Source of the DNA: Symsagittifera roscoffensis
Lineage: Eukaryota; Xenacoelomorpha; Acoela; Convolutidae
Length of the DNA: 64,000 bases
NCBI RefSeq assembly: GCF_963678635.1
Contig: NC_087062.1
Coordinates: 60,679,584-60,743,583 of the forward strand
Direction: 5' to 3'
The position numbers and the translations under genes were made by a program. The notes below the pieces were generated by a model, which had not been told where the DNA came from, did not search any database, and was given only the letters and a program-made list of their open reading frames with translations. How positions within the stretch are numbered: the stretch's first letter is position 1; each line of letters opens with the position of its first letter. Below, in pieces: positions 1-11,392 of this stretch.

Positions 1-232
1 GAAAGCTATTGATAGCTTTAACAGTCCTGGAGATTACCTTCCCATAATTTGCGAGGACAAAAACGCGCTGTTAGTGTTCAGAGTGCCAAAATTAGAGCCA
101 GAAGCACTGCCGCCAGATTCTATATTTGTGAACGCATCACAACTGAGGCTGCCATCTAACCTGTTTTATGAAGAGAAAACCCCAATTCGAAACCTACCCG
201 ATGGACCAACCTTCGAGATTACCCGTGACAAG
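1..232 (+). CDS. Internal exon of unidentified plus-strand gene (partial at window edge)
   Basis: An open frame runs from the first base and encodes about 77 residues, rich in Pro and hydrophobic residues (for example LLVFRVPKLEPEALPP). It ends at GACAAG followed by a good donor, GTACAC, at 233. The 5' part of the gene lies outside the window. I do not recognise the family. The same frame stays open up to the assembly gap at 415, so the exon could be longer, but composition becomes AT-rich and less protein-like after 232. It probably belongs with the terminal exon ending at 970, since strand and direction agree and no stop intervenes before the gap. Confidence 0.5.
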
Positions 233-414
233 GTACACAAATGTGCAAGTGTAAGACAACAAAAAATTGTAAAAGCCTGTAATTTTTTCTCAGGAAATTC
301 TGAGATATCATTTTTGGATTATCTACATGGATCTCCAAAGGGATCAAGCTTTTCTGAAAGACTCTCTAAGACTCTAAAAGATTTCACTTTTAGGAGAATA
401 GTTTTGATTTTTAG

Positions 415-614
415 NNNNNNNNNNNNNNNNNNNNNNNNNNNNNNNNNNNNNNNNNNNNNNNNNNNNNNNNNNNNNNNNNNNNNNNNNNNNNNNNNNNNNN
501 NNNNNNNNNNNNNNNNNNNNNNNNNNNNNNNNNNNNNNNNNNNNNNNNNNNNNNNNNNNNNNNNNNNNNNNNNNNNNNNNNNNNNNNNNNNNNNNNNNNN
601 NNNNNNNNNNNNNN
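415..614. other. Assembly gap (200 N)
   Basis: Exactly 200 undetermined bases, which suggests a standard-size scaffold gap. It falls inside the probable last intron, or a missing exon, of the plus-strand gene at 1-970. Confidence 0.99.
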
Positions 615-635
615 AGCAAAAAGTAAGGATGAAAC

Positions 636-705
636 AAAATGACTTTCTGAATTGTTCTGATGTAAATGCTATGCATGTAACTCGCGTTTTCGATTGATTA
701 CCTGA
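636..705 (-). repeat. Partial duplicate of the 3' end of the coiled-coil gene
   Basis: This stretch repeats 974-1049 with a few changes. On the minus strand both read the same short C-terminal peptide (RQVINRKRELHA) followed by TAG. Only the copy at 1011-1124 is joined to a splice acceptor with a longer exon. This copy lies inside the convergent plus-strand gene, just after the assembly gap. Confidence 0.6.
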
Positions 706-792
706 CGTCTGCAATAAATAGTGATTCAATATTCGTCTAATTGGGTGCCTTGCTCATGCTTTGTTTGCTTTCTCTCATAATTGCTCATTAAG

Positions 793-970
793 ATCACTGT
801 TGGAATCATACCCGTCTCCTTGCCATTCACACATGACAGATTCAGTTCAAAACCGAAAATATTTTAGCAAATCGAAAGATATCAAACCAGATGCAACAAA
901 AGAGAACACACCGGAAAAATTGACAGAAAACACCCCGGGTGGGTGTATAGACCCAGAGCGACCACTGTAG
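793..970 (+). CDS. Terminal exon of the plus-strand gene (partial)
   Basis: A pyrimidine-rich tract ending in TTAAG (acceptor AG at 791-792) is followed by an open frame of about 59 residues ending in TAG at 968-970. The peptide is polar and basic, with a Thr/Pro/Glu-rich tail (KENTPEKLTENTPGG) that looks disordered. An AATAAA occurs at 976-981, six bases past the stop, and fits a poly(A) signal. The exon phase does not join directly to the exon ending at 232 (phase 0), so another exon probably lies in or near the assembly gap. Family unknown. Confidence 0.4.
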
Positions 971-1010
971 GATGAAATAAAATGATTCTGGAATTGTTCT
1001 GATGTATATG

Positions 1011-1966
1011 CTATGCATGTAGCTCGCGTTTTCGATTGATTACCTGGCGTCTCAAAGAAGTTACGACATTATCTCGACAGAGTTTACTGTCTATTCTGCT
1101 CAGCTCCATGGTCAAGCTTATAACCTTTCAAAGTATAAATATTTTACTCTAGAAAAACTCATTATAACAGCTAATTAGACCAACGTTAGGTCAGTTCAAT
1201 TCTTTAAGAACACATGTCTCTAAGTATTGTTTCATAATACCATCAAGCAATGAAAAGCTGTAAACATTGATGCCACGAAGTACTTACTTGTGCCCTCTCC
1301 TGGTCTATGAGTTGTTCCATGTCTTGCAGTCGGTTCATCAGAGAACCGTGACTCTTCTCCAAAGATTGTCGCACTTCCACTTCTCTATCGAGCTGGGACT
1401 TCATCTACATAGAAAAATCGACCAATTGATAAATACTACAAAAAACCAGGCCCAGTGATCAAGTTTTGATGTAAAACTCACTTCTGCCACTTTTCGGTTG
1501 CACTTGTTCTTTGCATTTTCCAATTTCTCTATCCTAGTTGAGTCGTTGAGCTAAAAAAAAGAAATACTATTTGATCAAACAAAATTTAGGTTATTTTCAA
1601 CCCGATTTTTTGTTCCAAGGGAGCGCCAGTATGTCTCAATCCTGCAGAGAAATGAATTTTAGTATTCGATTGTTACTTTCTGACTCATATTCAGGTACTA
1701 TAAGGGACTTCGTACAATGATAACTGATAAATCTTATTCTAAATTTTTTGTGAAGAAAATTTTATTGCTATTTCACCCAAAAATATCAAGTGCAATATAC
1801 TTCTAGACCTCTAAAAAGAAGTGCTGAATAATTTTACCCTGGCAGCATGATTGAGTTCAATTTGTGTCATGAGTGATTTGTTTTCCTCCTTGAGCTTCTG
1901 TTTGGCGTTATTCGCAATGTGTAGATCTTCTTTGTATCGATCCAGCTCCTTTGTAACTTTCTTCAA
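1011..1966 (-). CDS. Coiled-coil protein, 3' exons (four exons)
   Basis: Minus-strand exons in order: 1966-1838, 1550-1482, 1404-1288 and 1124-1011 with a TAG stop. Each internal boundary is phase 0 with AG acceptors and donors GTAAAA, GTGAGT and GTAAGT, so the frames join without stops. The joined peptide is highly charged and heptad-like (e.g. LKKVTKELDRYKEDL, MKSQLDREVEVRQSLEK), the signature of a long coiled coil. A possible 36-nt extra exon (TYWRSLGTKN) lies at about 1612-1647, but its phase fits only with a non-canonical-looking acceptor. I take these as the C-terminal part of the gene whose first exon is at 9475. The family is not identified; centrosomal or ciliary coiled-coil proteins look like this, but nothing here proves it. 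Confidence 0.65.
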
Positions 1967-2471
1967 CTAAAAAAATTACACCATTTGCCATGCCGAAACA
2001 AATCTATTACAAACGAATAGAGAAAACAGGTCTTTCCATTGTCAGGCAAAAAATCGAAAACCTTACCGAGTTCGAACCGCGGATCTTTTTCTTCGCAGGC
2101 ATGTGCATTATTTCTACGCCACAGAAGCGGATTGAAACCTTAATTTTGAATTTAAATAAACCGAGGAATCAAATGATTCATGTGATTTTGTTAAATAAGT
2201 TGCTACTCTGATAATTCTTTATTCCGATTGGATAACGCCTACTGATTGCAAGCGTTAACATCGACTAGAGACGCAGAAAAACGCCAATGTTTCATGTGCC
2301 ATTTTTGAGAACATTTGATAAATAGATGAAAAAAAATTCAGTGAAACTAAAACTACGAATTTTAACAGAAGCGAAGCAGCGCTTCGCAAACACTAGCAAA
2401 AACATGACAAAAAGCAGATATATAAAGTGCAAAAAGAAAATGAGAAATAAGCCTCAAATTAGCAAAAATTC

Positions 2472-2545
2472 GGCTAGGGCTGAGATTCGAATCGGCGACC
2501 TTGAGATTAAGAGTCACACACACTGACCACTCAGCCAAGGAAGCT
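2472..2545 (-). repeat. tRNA-Lys(CTT)-derived SINE head or tRNA pseudogene
   Basis: On the minus strand there is a near-perfect A box (TGGCTGAGTGG), an anticodon arm resembling tRNA-Lys (GACTCTTAATCTCA, anticodon CTT) and a B box (GATTCGAATC) at tRNA spacing. The T-stem and acceptor stem do not pair, so it is not a functional tRNA. An AT-rich tail follows. This is typical of a tRNA-derived SINE or decayed tRNA. Confidence 0.65.
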
Positions 2546-3403
2546 TAATAGTAAACAGAAGATAGAAAATTAAACACTAGCCACCGAGGCGGAACAATTA
2601 TCAGAATCGTCAATACTACCAAAAAAATGAATAAATTATGAATTAAAAACTCTCGATTAAATTACTCAACTTATGCATAAAATATTAGCTTCTTTGGTAA
2701 TAATGTCTATTCTTATTTTTAATTTACCGATTAGCTTATAAAAGTAAAAATTTTCTGTTTTACTGCTCTTGGACCCATTCTGCTTATTGTCTGGCCACTA
2801 CTACCCACAAATAAAGCAGAGAACAGATGCTATGCACCTTCCAATTCTACAAGGAAATTTCCAAATAAGTGAACACTGCTAATGAACACTTTTATTTGCG
2901 AGAAAGGTTAGAATAAAAAAAGTTCTTTATAATACACTAAGCTGAATTTAAGTCTTGGTAGACATGTTAACTTAGTAGACATGTTAAAATCGAAAATCCA
3001 ACATCGATGAAGATTGAATAGATAGCAATGAACCCAATAAAAAGGAATGTAATAACCATTGATTGGTTTCGCCCAAAAAATCCAGAAGTATTTGAACTGC
3101 AGATTCTTTCATAGGACAAAACGGAACGTTACTACGCACCAGCTGAGTTAACCCATTCGCTGAAATAACATTCAAAAATGTTGAGGTACGAAAAACAATT
3201 CTGCGTCAAAACTTTTAAACAAAGTCTGGTTAAGTACCATTGATACAATTTAAACAAAACCGCAATAAGATGACTGTGTTTCTCCAGGAAGTTTAATAAG
3301 CTTGCAATAAATAAATCAAAAAAGCTGGACCAAAACATTTAGGAATTTCGACCGACCGATTGCGCTGCAACTTTTTTTAGCAACGAATATACGACCAAGT
3401 TTC

Positions 3404-3441
3404 CATCCCCCCAACGCCGTTTGGGGCGGGGAGGGGGGATG
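3404..3441. repeat. C/G-rich inverted repeat with G-runs
   Basis: CATCCCCCC at 3404-3412 is answered by GGGGGGATG at 3433-3441. The right side carries three G-runs (GGGG, GGGG, GGGGGG), so it could form a hairpin. It could form a G-quadruplex only with a fourth run contributed from within the long run. It stands out in AT-rich surroundings. Confidence 0.6.
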
Positions 3442-4606
3442 TTAACTTTGTTCTAAGTTGGGAATTTTCAGCCAATCAGAATCGAGCATTTTACATACAG
3501 CGCTAAGCAAATTTAACCCGAATTAAATACTGGGGTGGAAGACCTTAACTTGGTCTATCTGGGCGGGAGGATGATAACTTGATACCGAATATGATTACAG
3601 CTTAGAGGGTAAACTACATAGCACTACACAAGGAAACTCCGAGCCTAACCATCACTATACACAAATCTGCATAAGTATAATCTGCATTATTTGTTACAGA
3701 CAGGGCCAAAAAATGTCGACAGAAACAAAAAAAGTCAAAAAGTCGCAACAAATTTTTGACAAATACTTTTTAATCAATTTCTAAGACGTTCTTGAAAATT
3801 AATTGTAAATCTTCGTTCATTGATTTCTATAGTTGGACGAATCAACCAATAACCGAAAATCGGCGAGACAAAAATTCCTATTGTAGAAACGCTGCAGTGC
3901 AAATTTGCTAACCTATTGTAGAAACGTTGTAGATACACAAAAAATGAATACATACATGCTACACGTACATAGCAATGACGAGTAAACATTTATTTTACAA
4001 TTTCTATTTTTCGCCAATCTGTTAGCAAATTTGTTTCCGGGGAAAAAAGTCTAGTACCGCCCAACTTCTGCAGAAAATCCAATTTCGCCCAAACTCTGGA
4101 AAACAAAACTGTAATGTCAACTATTGAAAACTAGCATTTAATTAGACATTTCGGCACTTCAGGAAAATGCAGAAATCAGATAAAAAATATCTATTTCATG
4201 TGCAAATAGCTAATGTTTTCGACTACAGTCAATTGGAAAACAAAATTACAAAAATATAAAATTTTAGGATATTTTTAAGCATTTTTTGGGAGGGCGCATT
4301 GAGCTCAGCTTCCTGAAAAACATCCGCTTGCAAAATTCAACGAAATCATATTTTCCTATACCGCGCAATATGCCGAATAGTGGTCAACTGAATTCATCTA
4401 CATATTAGTGTTAAATTGCTTAGGACTTTTCTCACCAATTGAAAAACGTTTCGAAACTTTTAAATTAAGCTTTTAAACTAAACGGTTTTTACTATAAAAG
4501 CTGATCCGATGTTCGCACTCATCAAACACATATGAGAAGCAGTATTTTTCAAATAGATTTTTTCGCTTATAGTCAATCGATATTACGAAAAGTTTTATTA
4601 AAGCAA

Positions 4607-4628
4607 CCCCCCCCCCCCCCCCCCCCCC
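4607..4628 (+). repeat. Poly-C tract (22 C)
   Basis: An uninterrupted homopolymer of 22 C lies inside an intron of the coiled-coil gene. Its length is likely to vary and to be inaccurately called. Confidence 0.9.
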
Positions 4629-4670
4629 ATTTCATAAAATAATCCATTAGACAACGAGAGAAATACTTGC

Positions 4671-5150
4671 CTCGTTTTCGAAAACATCGCGAGTTTTGCT
4701 GTCTGCCCTTGCACTCTTGGAAGAGTTGAGCTCGTCCGGTTTCTGGAACGCGACTGCTTTTTCTTTCAAATCCTGTTTTGCTTGGATATTGCAGAAATGC
4801 AGCTTTAAGCTTTGCACGGTACTTTCCGTGTTTGTAAGCCTAAATATTTAGGTTTGTTTTACTTGATCCTCCCAAAACGAACACTAAGTAAAAATGTTTC
4901 TGGTATTTTGACCATTCAGCCGGTATAGTATAAAAACAGACATAAATGGTATAAAGAACCAATATGATATCTCAGTAATTTAAAACTCACTTGGTAGCCA
5001 GGTTCTGATATGCCTTTTGGATATCCTCGCATTGCATTTTGGTGAATACGGACAGGTTTGAGTAATTCTGAATGCTATCCTTTGGACTGCTTTTGTTTTC
5101 ATGATAACGTATGCTATTGTCAATGTCAGAAATTCGAGACCTGGTTTGCT
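4671..5150 (-). CDS. Coiled-coil protein, two middle exons
   Basis: Exon 5150-4991 follows an acceptor (TTGTTGTTTAG), starts after phase 1 and ends in phase 2 at GTGAGT. Exon 4839-4671 follows ATTTAG and restores the frame (AA+G, Lys). It ends GAAAACGAG followed by GCAAGT, a GC-AG type donor in phase 0, matching the phase-0 acceptor at 1966. The peptides are Glu/Lys/Ser-rich (RSRISDIDNSIRYHENKSS; STVQSLKLHFCNIQAKQDL). The consistent phases 2 then 0 across two introns support a single gene. Exons upstream of 5150 are incompletely resolved. Confidence 0.6.
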
Positions 5151-5781
5151 CTAAACAACAAAAGTACGACAATTAGATCAAAAGGACTGCTAATATTATA
5201 ATCCTAAATAAAAATTAGCTGATGGTATGGAAAAACATTCACCAGCAGTTTTTATGAAGGTTTCGATATTTTTCACACGTGGGGCGAAACATTAAACAAA
5301 ACTTTTTGTATCACGGTAAAGGCTTGAATGTTCCGACTGCCTTTTAAGGTCTTTGGAACAGTAATAACATTAAAAAATTGAATGTAAGAAAAAAAAATTA
5401 AAAAAAAATTAAATATGAGATTTTTTGTGAAAATCATCCCCGACACTCCATATAAAGCACAAAGTGATATATTTAGCTCCTAGTAACAAATCAACTATAG
5501 GAAACAAGCTTCCTGCAACTTATTTGGAACAATTTCTAAGACGGATTTAATCTCCGCTTACACGTTAATAGCGCGAAATATATCGCGCGTTAATTGTCCA
5601 ATCGGCCAAAATGGCAATCTTCAAACCCCCATAACTTAACAAAACATGATCACAGGTGGAATATCTTTTCAAATTTAAGCTCAGGACAACAAAACCTTTT
5701 GAAAAATATGAAAAAAAATCTGTCAAAAATGGTTTCTTAAAAAGTGGAAATTTGTCTAAAAAAAACCACCCTGAGCACAAA

Positions 5782-5817
5782 TATTGTTCCGACTTCATTA
5801 CAAAAGTCGGAACAATA
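5782..5817. repeat. Perfect 14-bp inverted repeat
   Basis: TATTGTTCCGACTT (5782-5795) and its exact reverse complement (5804-5817) flank an 8-base loop. It is intronic and no poly-T follows. It may be part of a MITE or a structured intronic RNA element. Confidence 0.7.
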
Positions 5818-6739
5818 ACTAGCACAATTTCTCTTAAGAACCGTAATAGCATAAGACAAAGCCCTTTACGCGGAAAACAAATCAACATTATACACAGAGG
5901 ACAAGCTTTGCAACACTGGTAATACAATAAAATTATTGCAATACATAGGGTAGAAAAAGAGGCGCAAGTCGAAGATACAAAAAAAAAATTCGGAATAACA
6001 TTTTCTACAGAAATTTAATACCTTTAGCTCGGATGATGTTCTTAAACAGCCTTAAAAAGCATTGACAATCAATTACCGACTGGCAACTAAGAAAACTTGA
6101 GCCGAAAACAAAAATGTAACCAAAATGTTTTTGAAGCTTTCGTTAATAAAAATGAGAATATAAAATGAAAAAAAAAAAGAATCCAAGTAGGATTTCCTAT
6201 ATGCATGGTATAAGCAAACCGGAAGCCCCGATTATCCTGAAAGTCTTTTTTTTTTCGAAACAAGAAGTCATTCATGTTTTTTGCGACCTTAACTCTTTTG
6301 CTGTTCATTTGTAGATTGTCTTCCTTTCACCAGGGGAAATGAACTGATCTTAAAAAGCAATCAGATGTCAAACTACGAAAAATCAGAAATAAACAAAAGA
6401 TTCTTCCTGGAAAAAATTCGTCGCGACCAATACAAGTGAAAACAACTTTCGTTCCTTTACGCTTGAAGATGAAAAATTGTCTCTAAAACATTTTCTCACT
6501 ATTTATATTACTGCTGTTGTAAAAACGCAGATAGCTTGCACGAGCGCTAATGCATTTTTATCATTTTTATGCTTTCAAAGTTAACTTTAATTATCCACTC
6601 CGAGTAGTTTGGCATACAAAAAAACAGAATTAATTTATAAATACCTCCTATATTCAAGTACTATTAGGACAAACATTTGATACTTAACTTGTCGAGCAAA
6701 ATTGATCCAAATTGGAAAATTTGTTAACTAGTTCTCATT

Positions 6740-6823
6740 CTCACTCACACTCACACACACACACACACGCACACACACACACTCTCTCTCTCTCTCTCTC
6801 TTCCTCCTCTCTTTTCTCTCTCA
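6740..6823. repeat. (AC)n/(TC)n compound microsatellite
   Basis: A CA-repeat passes directly into a TC-repeat and then an interrupted pyrimidine tract. Intronic. Confidence 0.9.
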
Positions 6824-7028
6824 GGTTTAAAAACTCAATTAATCATCACGATTGCATTTCTAATAGTTGAAAACCAATGTTACGAGTGATCCAAACATAT
6901 GGATGGTCATTCTTCGGAGCGTTCTTTTGCTGGTGTCTATACAATCTCAATAAAGACAGAGGTGAAGCTGCACTTTAGAAAGACACACCAAGAAGTAATT
7001 TCAATGTTCCGGAGTTCAGAAAAATAAA

Positions 7029-7104
7029 TGCCCTTTAAGGGAATCAAACCACAGGCCTCGAACATCCAAAATAACTCCCCTACACAACTATGCCACTGAC
7101 ACTG
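7029..7104 (-). repeat. tRNA-derived SINE fragment
   Basis: The minus strand carries an A-box-like TGGCATAGTTG and a B-box-like GGTTTGATTCC at tRNA spacing. Stem pairing is poor. This resembles the other tRNA-derived pieces at 2472-2545 and 19262-19345. Confidence 0.5.
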
Positions 7105-8803
7105 CATGCATTGACCTAACCAAGTTCGATATTTCTGGCTTCAAAAATTCCGGGTCAACAAGCTCAATTATTGTTTTTTGAAGTCAAATTTGAACAACTT
7201 AGTGACTCTTTTCGAGGCTAAGAACCAATCTTTACAAAAAAATTTTCATAGACGATTTATGGATTTTTTTTCGGCATCATTGTTTCTACCGGCATCGTTG
7301 TTTCTGTCAGCTATTTTCTAAGCGCTTCGTCTTTCTTTTTTTTGCATACGCAATTTTTTGAATTTTCAGAAAACGTATAATGAAGTAAACTTTAGTTCAA
7401 ATTGGAATTCGAGTTTGAAAAAATGTTCTTTAGAGATATTAAAAAATGGTCGACAATGCCTTTTGGGAAAACTTCTTGTTTCTTGGTTCCGCTTATCCTC
7501 TGCGTTTAAAATCTGCACACAGAGGCGAAGCTGAGCTTCGCACCACTTGTGATTCAAGAACGAATGATTATGATTGACTCAAATAATAAAAAAAAAATTC
7601 GTCGTAAAAAAAGCCCAAACTATCCAGAACAAAATTACCTGTACCATTAAAAACTTTACAAAGAGCTTCCACAATGCTAAAAAGAAGTTGAACTTTAAAA
7701 ATGTGTGTTATAAAACGTGTATCAAAAAACCTTTCATTGTGTTAATTTCTTCGAATTCAATTTAATAACACTACTTACGATACACAACAAAGCTCCAAAA
7801 ATCAAAATACAATGTCTCAAACTTAAATGAAATTTGTTGAAGAAATCGTAGGCTCAAAACTGAAGAAAAATTTTATTGCAATTGTTGAAAAGATCAATTA
7901 TCAGCGAAACAAAAGAAGGATATGTGCTTGCCTCTATCCATTTCTTTCTCGATAAGGAAACATTTCGGTCAAAAGATTGAAGTAAAAAAATATCAAAAGT
8001 ACTCGATAACTGTTCATTAAATCTTGCAACGAAACACTCTGCTTATCCAACGAAACAATCCGCTAATTGATGTAGTTAAAACGAAAAATTTCAAAAACAT
8101 GAATGCAAAAACTGCAAGCAATTTCAGCAGAAAAAAAAACTTACCGCAAATATGAAAAAGTCTGAAAGCCTATAAAACAACCCAATAACATCAAGAATTA
8201 TCAATTATGAAAATTATTCGGAACGGTAAGAGAGCTAGATCACAGCAACAAAAAAAAAAACATTGAAAAACGCCAAGAAAGCAAATAAAAAATCACGAAC
8301 GTTTTTTTTTTCAAAAATTTTAGCCAGAAAAACGGCATCCAATGAATATCTTGCAGAACTAGCCGCATTATTCCTTTTTAGACAAAACAGTTGAGCCAAT
8401 CTTGCAAAAAAAATCTGGAAAATTACCATTTTTTTTTCGAAAAATTGAAACAATACGTTTAACCATCAACTTCAATAGATTTCAAATAAAACTGCTGCAT
8501 TTCAAATAAACCTATAACACATCTGACTAATTAAAACTTGAACTAGTTTTACGGAGTTTTAGAAAAATCAGAAACCATGCATCGGAAAAAACTGAAAATT
8601 TAATTTAAAAAAATCCAGAAGTTTTATTTCTAACAGAAAAATTTGGCGCCTATAAAAACCAGAAAGCATGAATTATATTTCCTCATGAAAATGAAGAAGT
8701 ACACAAAATTTTTTTAAAAAAATTACAGAATTAATTACCCTGCATGCAAGTAAGCCGACAAAATTGGGTCGAGATCAAAAAAGCGGACAAAACATCAACT
8801 TAC

Positions 8804-9475
8804 ACCTAAAAATGCTTTTCAGCTCAAAAACAACTATCACTTCAGTCGTTGAAGGCAGCTTTTGAATTACAGCTGTTAGACGTGCATCTGGAGTAGAAAT
8901 AGAGAAAACAGATATATTTGGAGATGACCCAATTTCAGTCATCCTGTGGACAAAGTTGTTTACGGGAAAAAGTCTAGTACCCGATTGTAATACCCTTGCT
9001 TATCAAAAAAACACCAGGCAAGCCGACAAAAATTGAGTCGAAATCAATTTAGCCCAAAAAAAAACAATTTTACATCTGAAATTTTTTAACCAGTACATCC
9101 AGTAACGCAAAAACTCTAAACACAAAATCTCGAGGTTTTGAACGTGCAACGTGCTGAAAAAGGAGATCTTTAAATTGGAGATTGTCCTGTAAACAAAATT
9201 GTTTACGGAGAAAAAAGTCCAGCACCCGATTGCAATACGATTGCGTAAGAAAAACTAAACGACTATCGAAAGATTGCTATGGTTAAACCAAGCTTCAAAC
9301 GATAAAAGGTACGATTACCTAAATTATCGTCAGAATTTAGCAGCTTCTGGAGACTTGAACGCAGCTCAATTGTTTCTGATTCAGTTTCAGATAACGACTG
9401 TCCAATTGCCCGAAGTGCGTAAGCAGTATCAGTCTCATTTGCAGTGACATTTCCAATTGGTTGAAAGGAATCCAT
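8804..9475 (-). CDS. Coiled-coil protein, first exons
   Basis: Exon 1 starts with ATG at 9475 and encodes 52 residues (MDSFQPIGNVTANETD... ending KLLNSDDNL). It stops in phase 1 at TTAG followed by GTAATC at 9318. The next candidate exon starts at 8887 after CTACTCCAG and completes an Asp codon, continuing DARLTAVIQKLP. Its 3' end is uncertain: GTGATA inside it, or GTAAGT at 8803. The acidic, Ser/Thr-rich start and heptad-like residues match the downstream coiled-coil exons. Only exon 1 and the start of exon 2 are well supported. The gene is tail-to-head with SLX1 on the same strand, 580 bp downstream of it. Confidence 0.55.
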
Positions 9476-10055
9476 GTCTCCAAAAAGTTCTTCACGAAAA
9501 ATCTATATCCTGAGCCCGAATCGCAGATTTAGTGACATTTAATCTGAAAGTAGATAAGCTTTCAATAATTTAATACAATTTTTAATCAATACCCAGCACA
9601 GCCACAGAGATCCTCCAAGAGCTTCCCACAAAAAAGCACCGTTCGAATCAGCATTTCTTAACCAATAGAATTATCAAATCAGTTTCTGACTGGCCGCTTT
9701 TTGAACACAGGTTAAAAAAATGAGCAATATCATCAACCAAACATTTGAATAAAAAAACAGCTGTGTTTCCAATTGCCAAATGAGGCTACACTTTTTTCTC
9801 GCAATGACTTTCATTTTCAAGTCCAATTTTTTTTATACGGAGCTGATTTAATGTTTGTTTTGAGAGCGGCAACAACAGCAACAGAAAAACCAGAAGTATA
9901 AATACAAGAGAGAGCTAATAATCCAGTGACATCCACTTCAATAATTTGACCATAACATTAACTTACATTCACAAAATAAAATAAAAAATAAACAATTCAA
10001 CCAATTGACAAACCCAAATCGAAAACTAATCTACTAGATAAAATTCGGATCAATT
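9476..10055. other. Intergenic spacer between SLX1 and coiled-coil gene
   Basis: AT-rich, with no ORF or repeat recognised. It contains the promoter or outron of the downstream minus-strand gene. Confidence 0.4.
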
Positions 10056-11197
10056 TTAGCTTTCATCAAGAAGTTTCAACAAATCACCTAAGCTATCGTC
10101 AAGTTTACTTTGCATATTCTTCGTCTTTTGCTCAATTAACAATTTCTTCGTCACTGATGATTCCACTTTCAGTTTGTATGTAATCACATCGCCCCATAAG
10201 AAACTCCGTTTACACTTCGGACAATGACAGGTTATTGGAACGAGTGTCGTAGACCCAGCCCTACTTAGTGAATCTTCCGCCCAGCAAGTCAAGTGAGCCT
10301 GCATTTGACAAGTTGAGATGGACAAAGCACCATTTTCACTCGACACGGGGCAAAAGGCAAAGTTTTCGTTTTCATCGCACAAACTAGAATCGCAAAAGAC
10401 ACAACTGTTTAGAGTTAATATCATTTCACGCTTTTGTTTGGACTGGGTTGCACTGCGTTTGAAATGCTTCGGATCTTCGAAAGGGCCTGAATTAAATATT
10501 TGAATTTTTATTGAGCTACACCTAAAAATATGTAAGTTAACAGTTTACATACTTACAAAAATATCCGTTACTAGGAAAAAAAAGACTTCGAGTACCGCAT
10601 GAATGATCAAATTGTCACATGAATCATTTATGGTAGGATTATTTCAAATCTTGGTTGAGATTAATTTTTTGTTATAGCTGATACCTTATTTGAAAAAAAA
10701 TAACAATAACCTTCCTTAAACACAATATGGCCTGGTATTTCTTTCTCTTTTTCAAGTGACGCTTTCCTCATCGATGGTGTCACCCATCGCACACAAAGTG
10801 GCAGCACTTTCCAGGGTTCGCTTGCCAGTAGAACAGCGAGAACCCTCAGCTGGTAGTCTAAAGTCTGCTTCCGACTACCGTTCTGGTCCAAACACACCAC
10901 TTTATCTCTGACCCTTTTGGACAACTGGGGGTGTTGCCAGGCCCATTCAAACTGCAGGGCAGCCATGTTACTCATGAAGCCATGGACTATCAACACCATC
11001 GTCCAGGGTCCCTTGTTTTCCGTCTTTTTAGCCCCACCCTTTTCTCTACCCAAATTATGCTGCTGGATTCTGCGCAGAGGGTTTACTGTATATCCTACGT
11101 ATGTGCGCCTTCCATTGGTCAGTAAGTAGCATCCATGGAAATTGTCGAAGCCAGATTCTTTATCTTCAGTCATTGCCAAAACAATCTGTAAATCCAT
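10056..11197 (-). CDS. SLX1: Structure-specific endonuclease subunit SLX1 (two exons)
   Basis: Exon 1 is 11197-10711 and exon 2 is 10486-10056. The donor (GGAAG then GTTATT) and acceptor (TTTAATTCAG) join in phase 1 to restore a Gly codon, giving 305 residues, close to the usual SLX1 length. The N-terminal GIY-YIG nuclease domain (about residues 20-105) shows GCYLL, TYVGYT, then NPLRRIQQHN and FEWAW, which supply the Tyr, Arg, His and Glu of the active site (Y24, R42, H47, E84). Exon 2 carries the Cys/His-rich RING/PHD-like C-terminal domain (CVFC, H, C, then CHCPKCK). In known systems SLX1 pairs with SLX4 to cut Holliday junctions, flaps and replication forks in the nucleus. Exon 1 alone runs into an intronic stop, so splicing is required. 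The 195-bp gap to the GCDH stop upstream is short. Confidence 0.93.
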
Positions 11198-11392
11198 ATC
11201 AATGCATCAACTCCCTAATTTTCAAATCAATCAGGTTTTTAAAAATTTATGATCGGCAATGAATGAAAAAACTTTCGACAGTACGCTTTTTCAACTCTTA
11301 CTGCAGTATTTCAGATTCCCATTCAAAAATATCAGTTTCAAATATTTTAAATTTGTCTACGAGATACAGGCCATTACAACTACTTTAAGTAT

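Larger units (their letters stand above)
1967..4670 (-). other. Long intron of the coiled-coil gene with repeats
   Basis: No convincing additional exon with matching phases was found. One open segment at about 3060-3159 on the minus strand follows a good acceptor (TTATTTCAG) and encodes an amphipathic stretch (LTQLVRSNVPFCPMKESAV), but its phase does not fit the neighbouring phase-0 exons, so it stays unassigned. The interval also holds a tRNA-derived repeat, a G-rich inverted repeat and a poly-C run, listed separately. Confidence 0.4.
5151..8803 (-). other. Large intron(s) of the coiled-coil gene; repeats only
   Basis: AT-rich sequence with no ORF that looks conserved. Joining the exon at 8887 directly to the exon at 5150 through the best donor would create a stop (T+AG), so at least one small exon may be hidden here. 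The visible structure is an inverted repeat at 5782-5817, a dinucleotide microsatellite at 6740-6823 and a tRNA-derived repeat at 7029-7104. Confidence 0.4.

Noticed and set aside
319-729. ORFs of 100-207 codons across 415-614
   Set aside because: The run of unknown residues is the assembly gap; no reading frame can be claimed through it.
2472-2545. Functional tRNA-Lys gene
   Set aside because: The A box, B box and anticodon loop fit, but the T-stem and acceptor stem do not pair.
5565-5927. 120-codon minus ORF
   Set aside because: Overlaps an AT-rich intron and the 14-bp inverted repeat; Cys/Phe/Leu-rich low-complexity translation with no family resemblance and a competing plus-strand frame.
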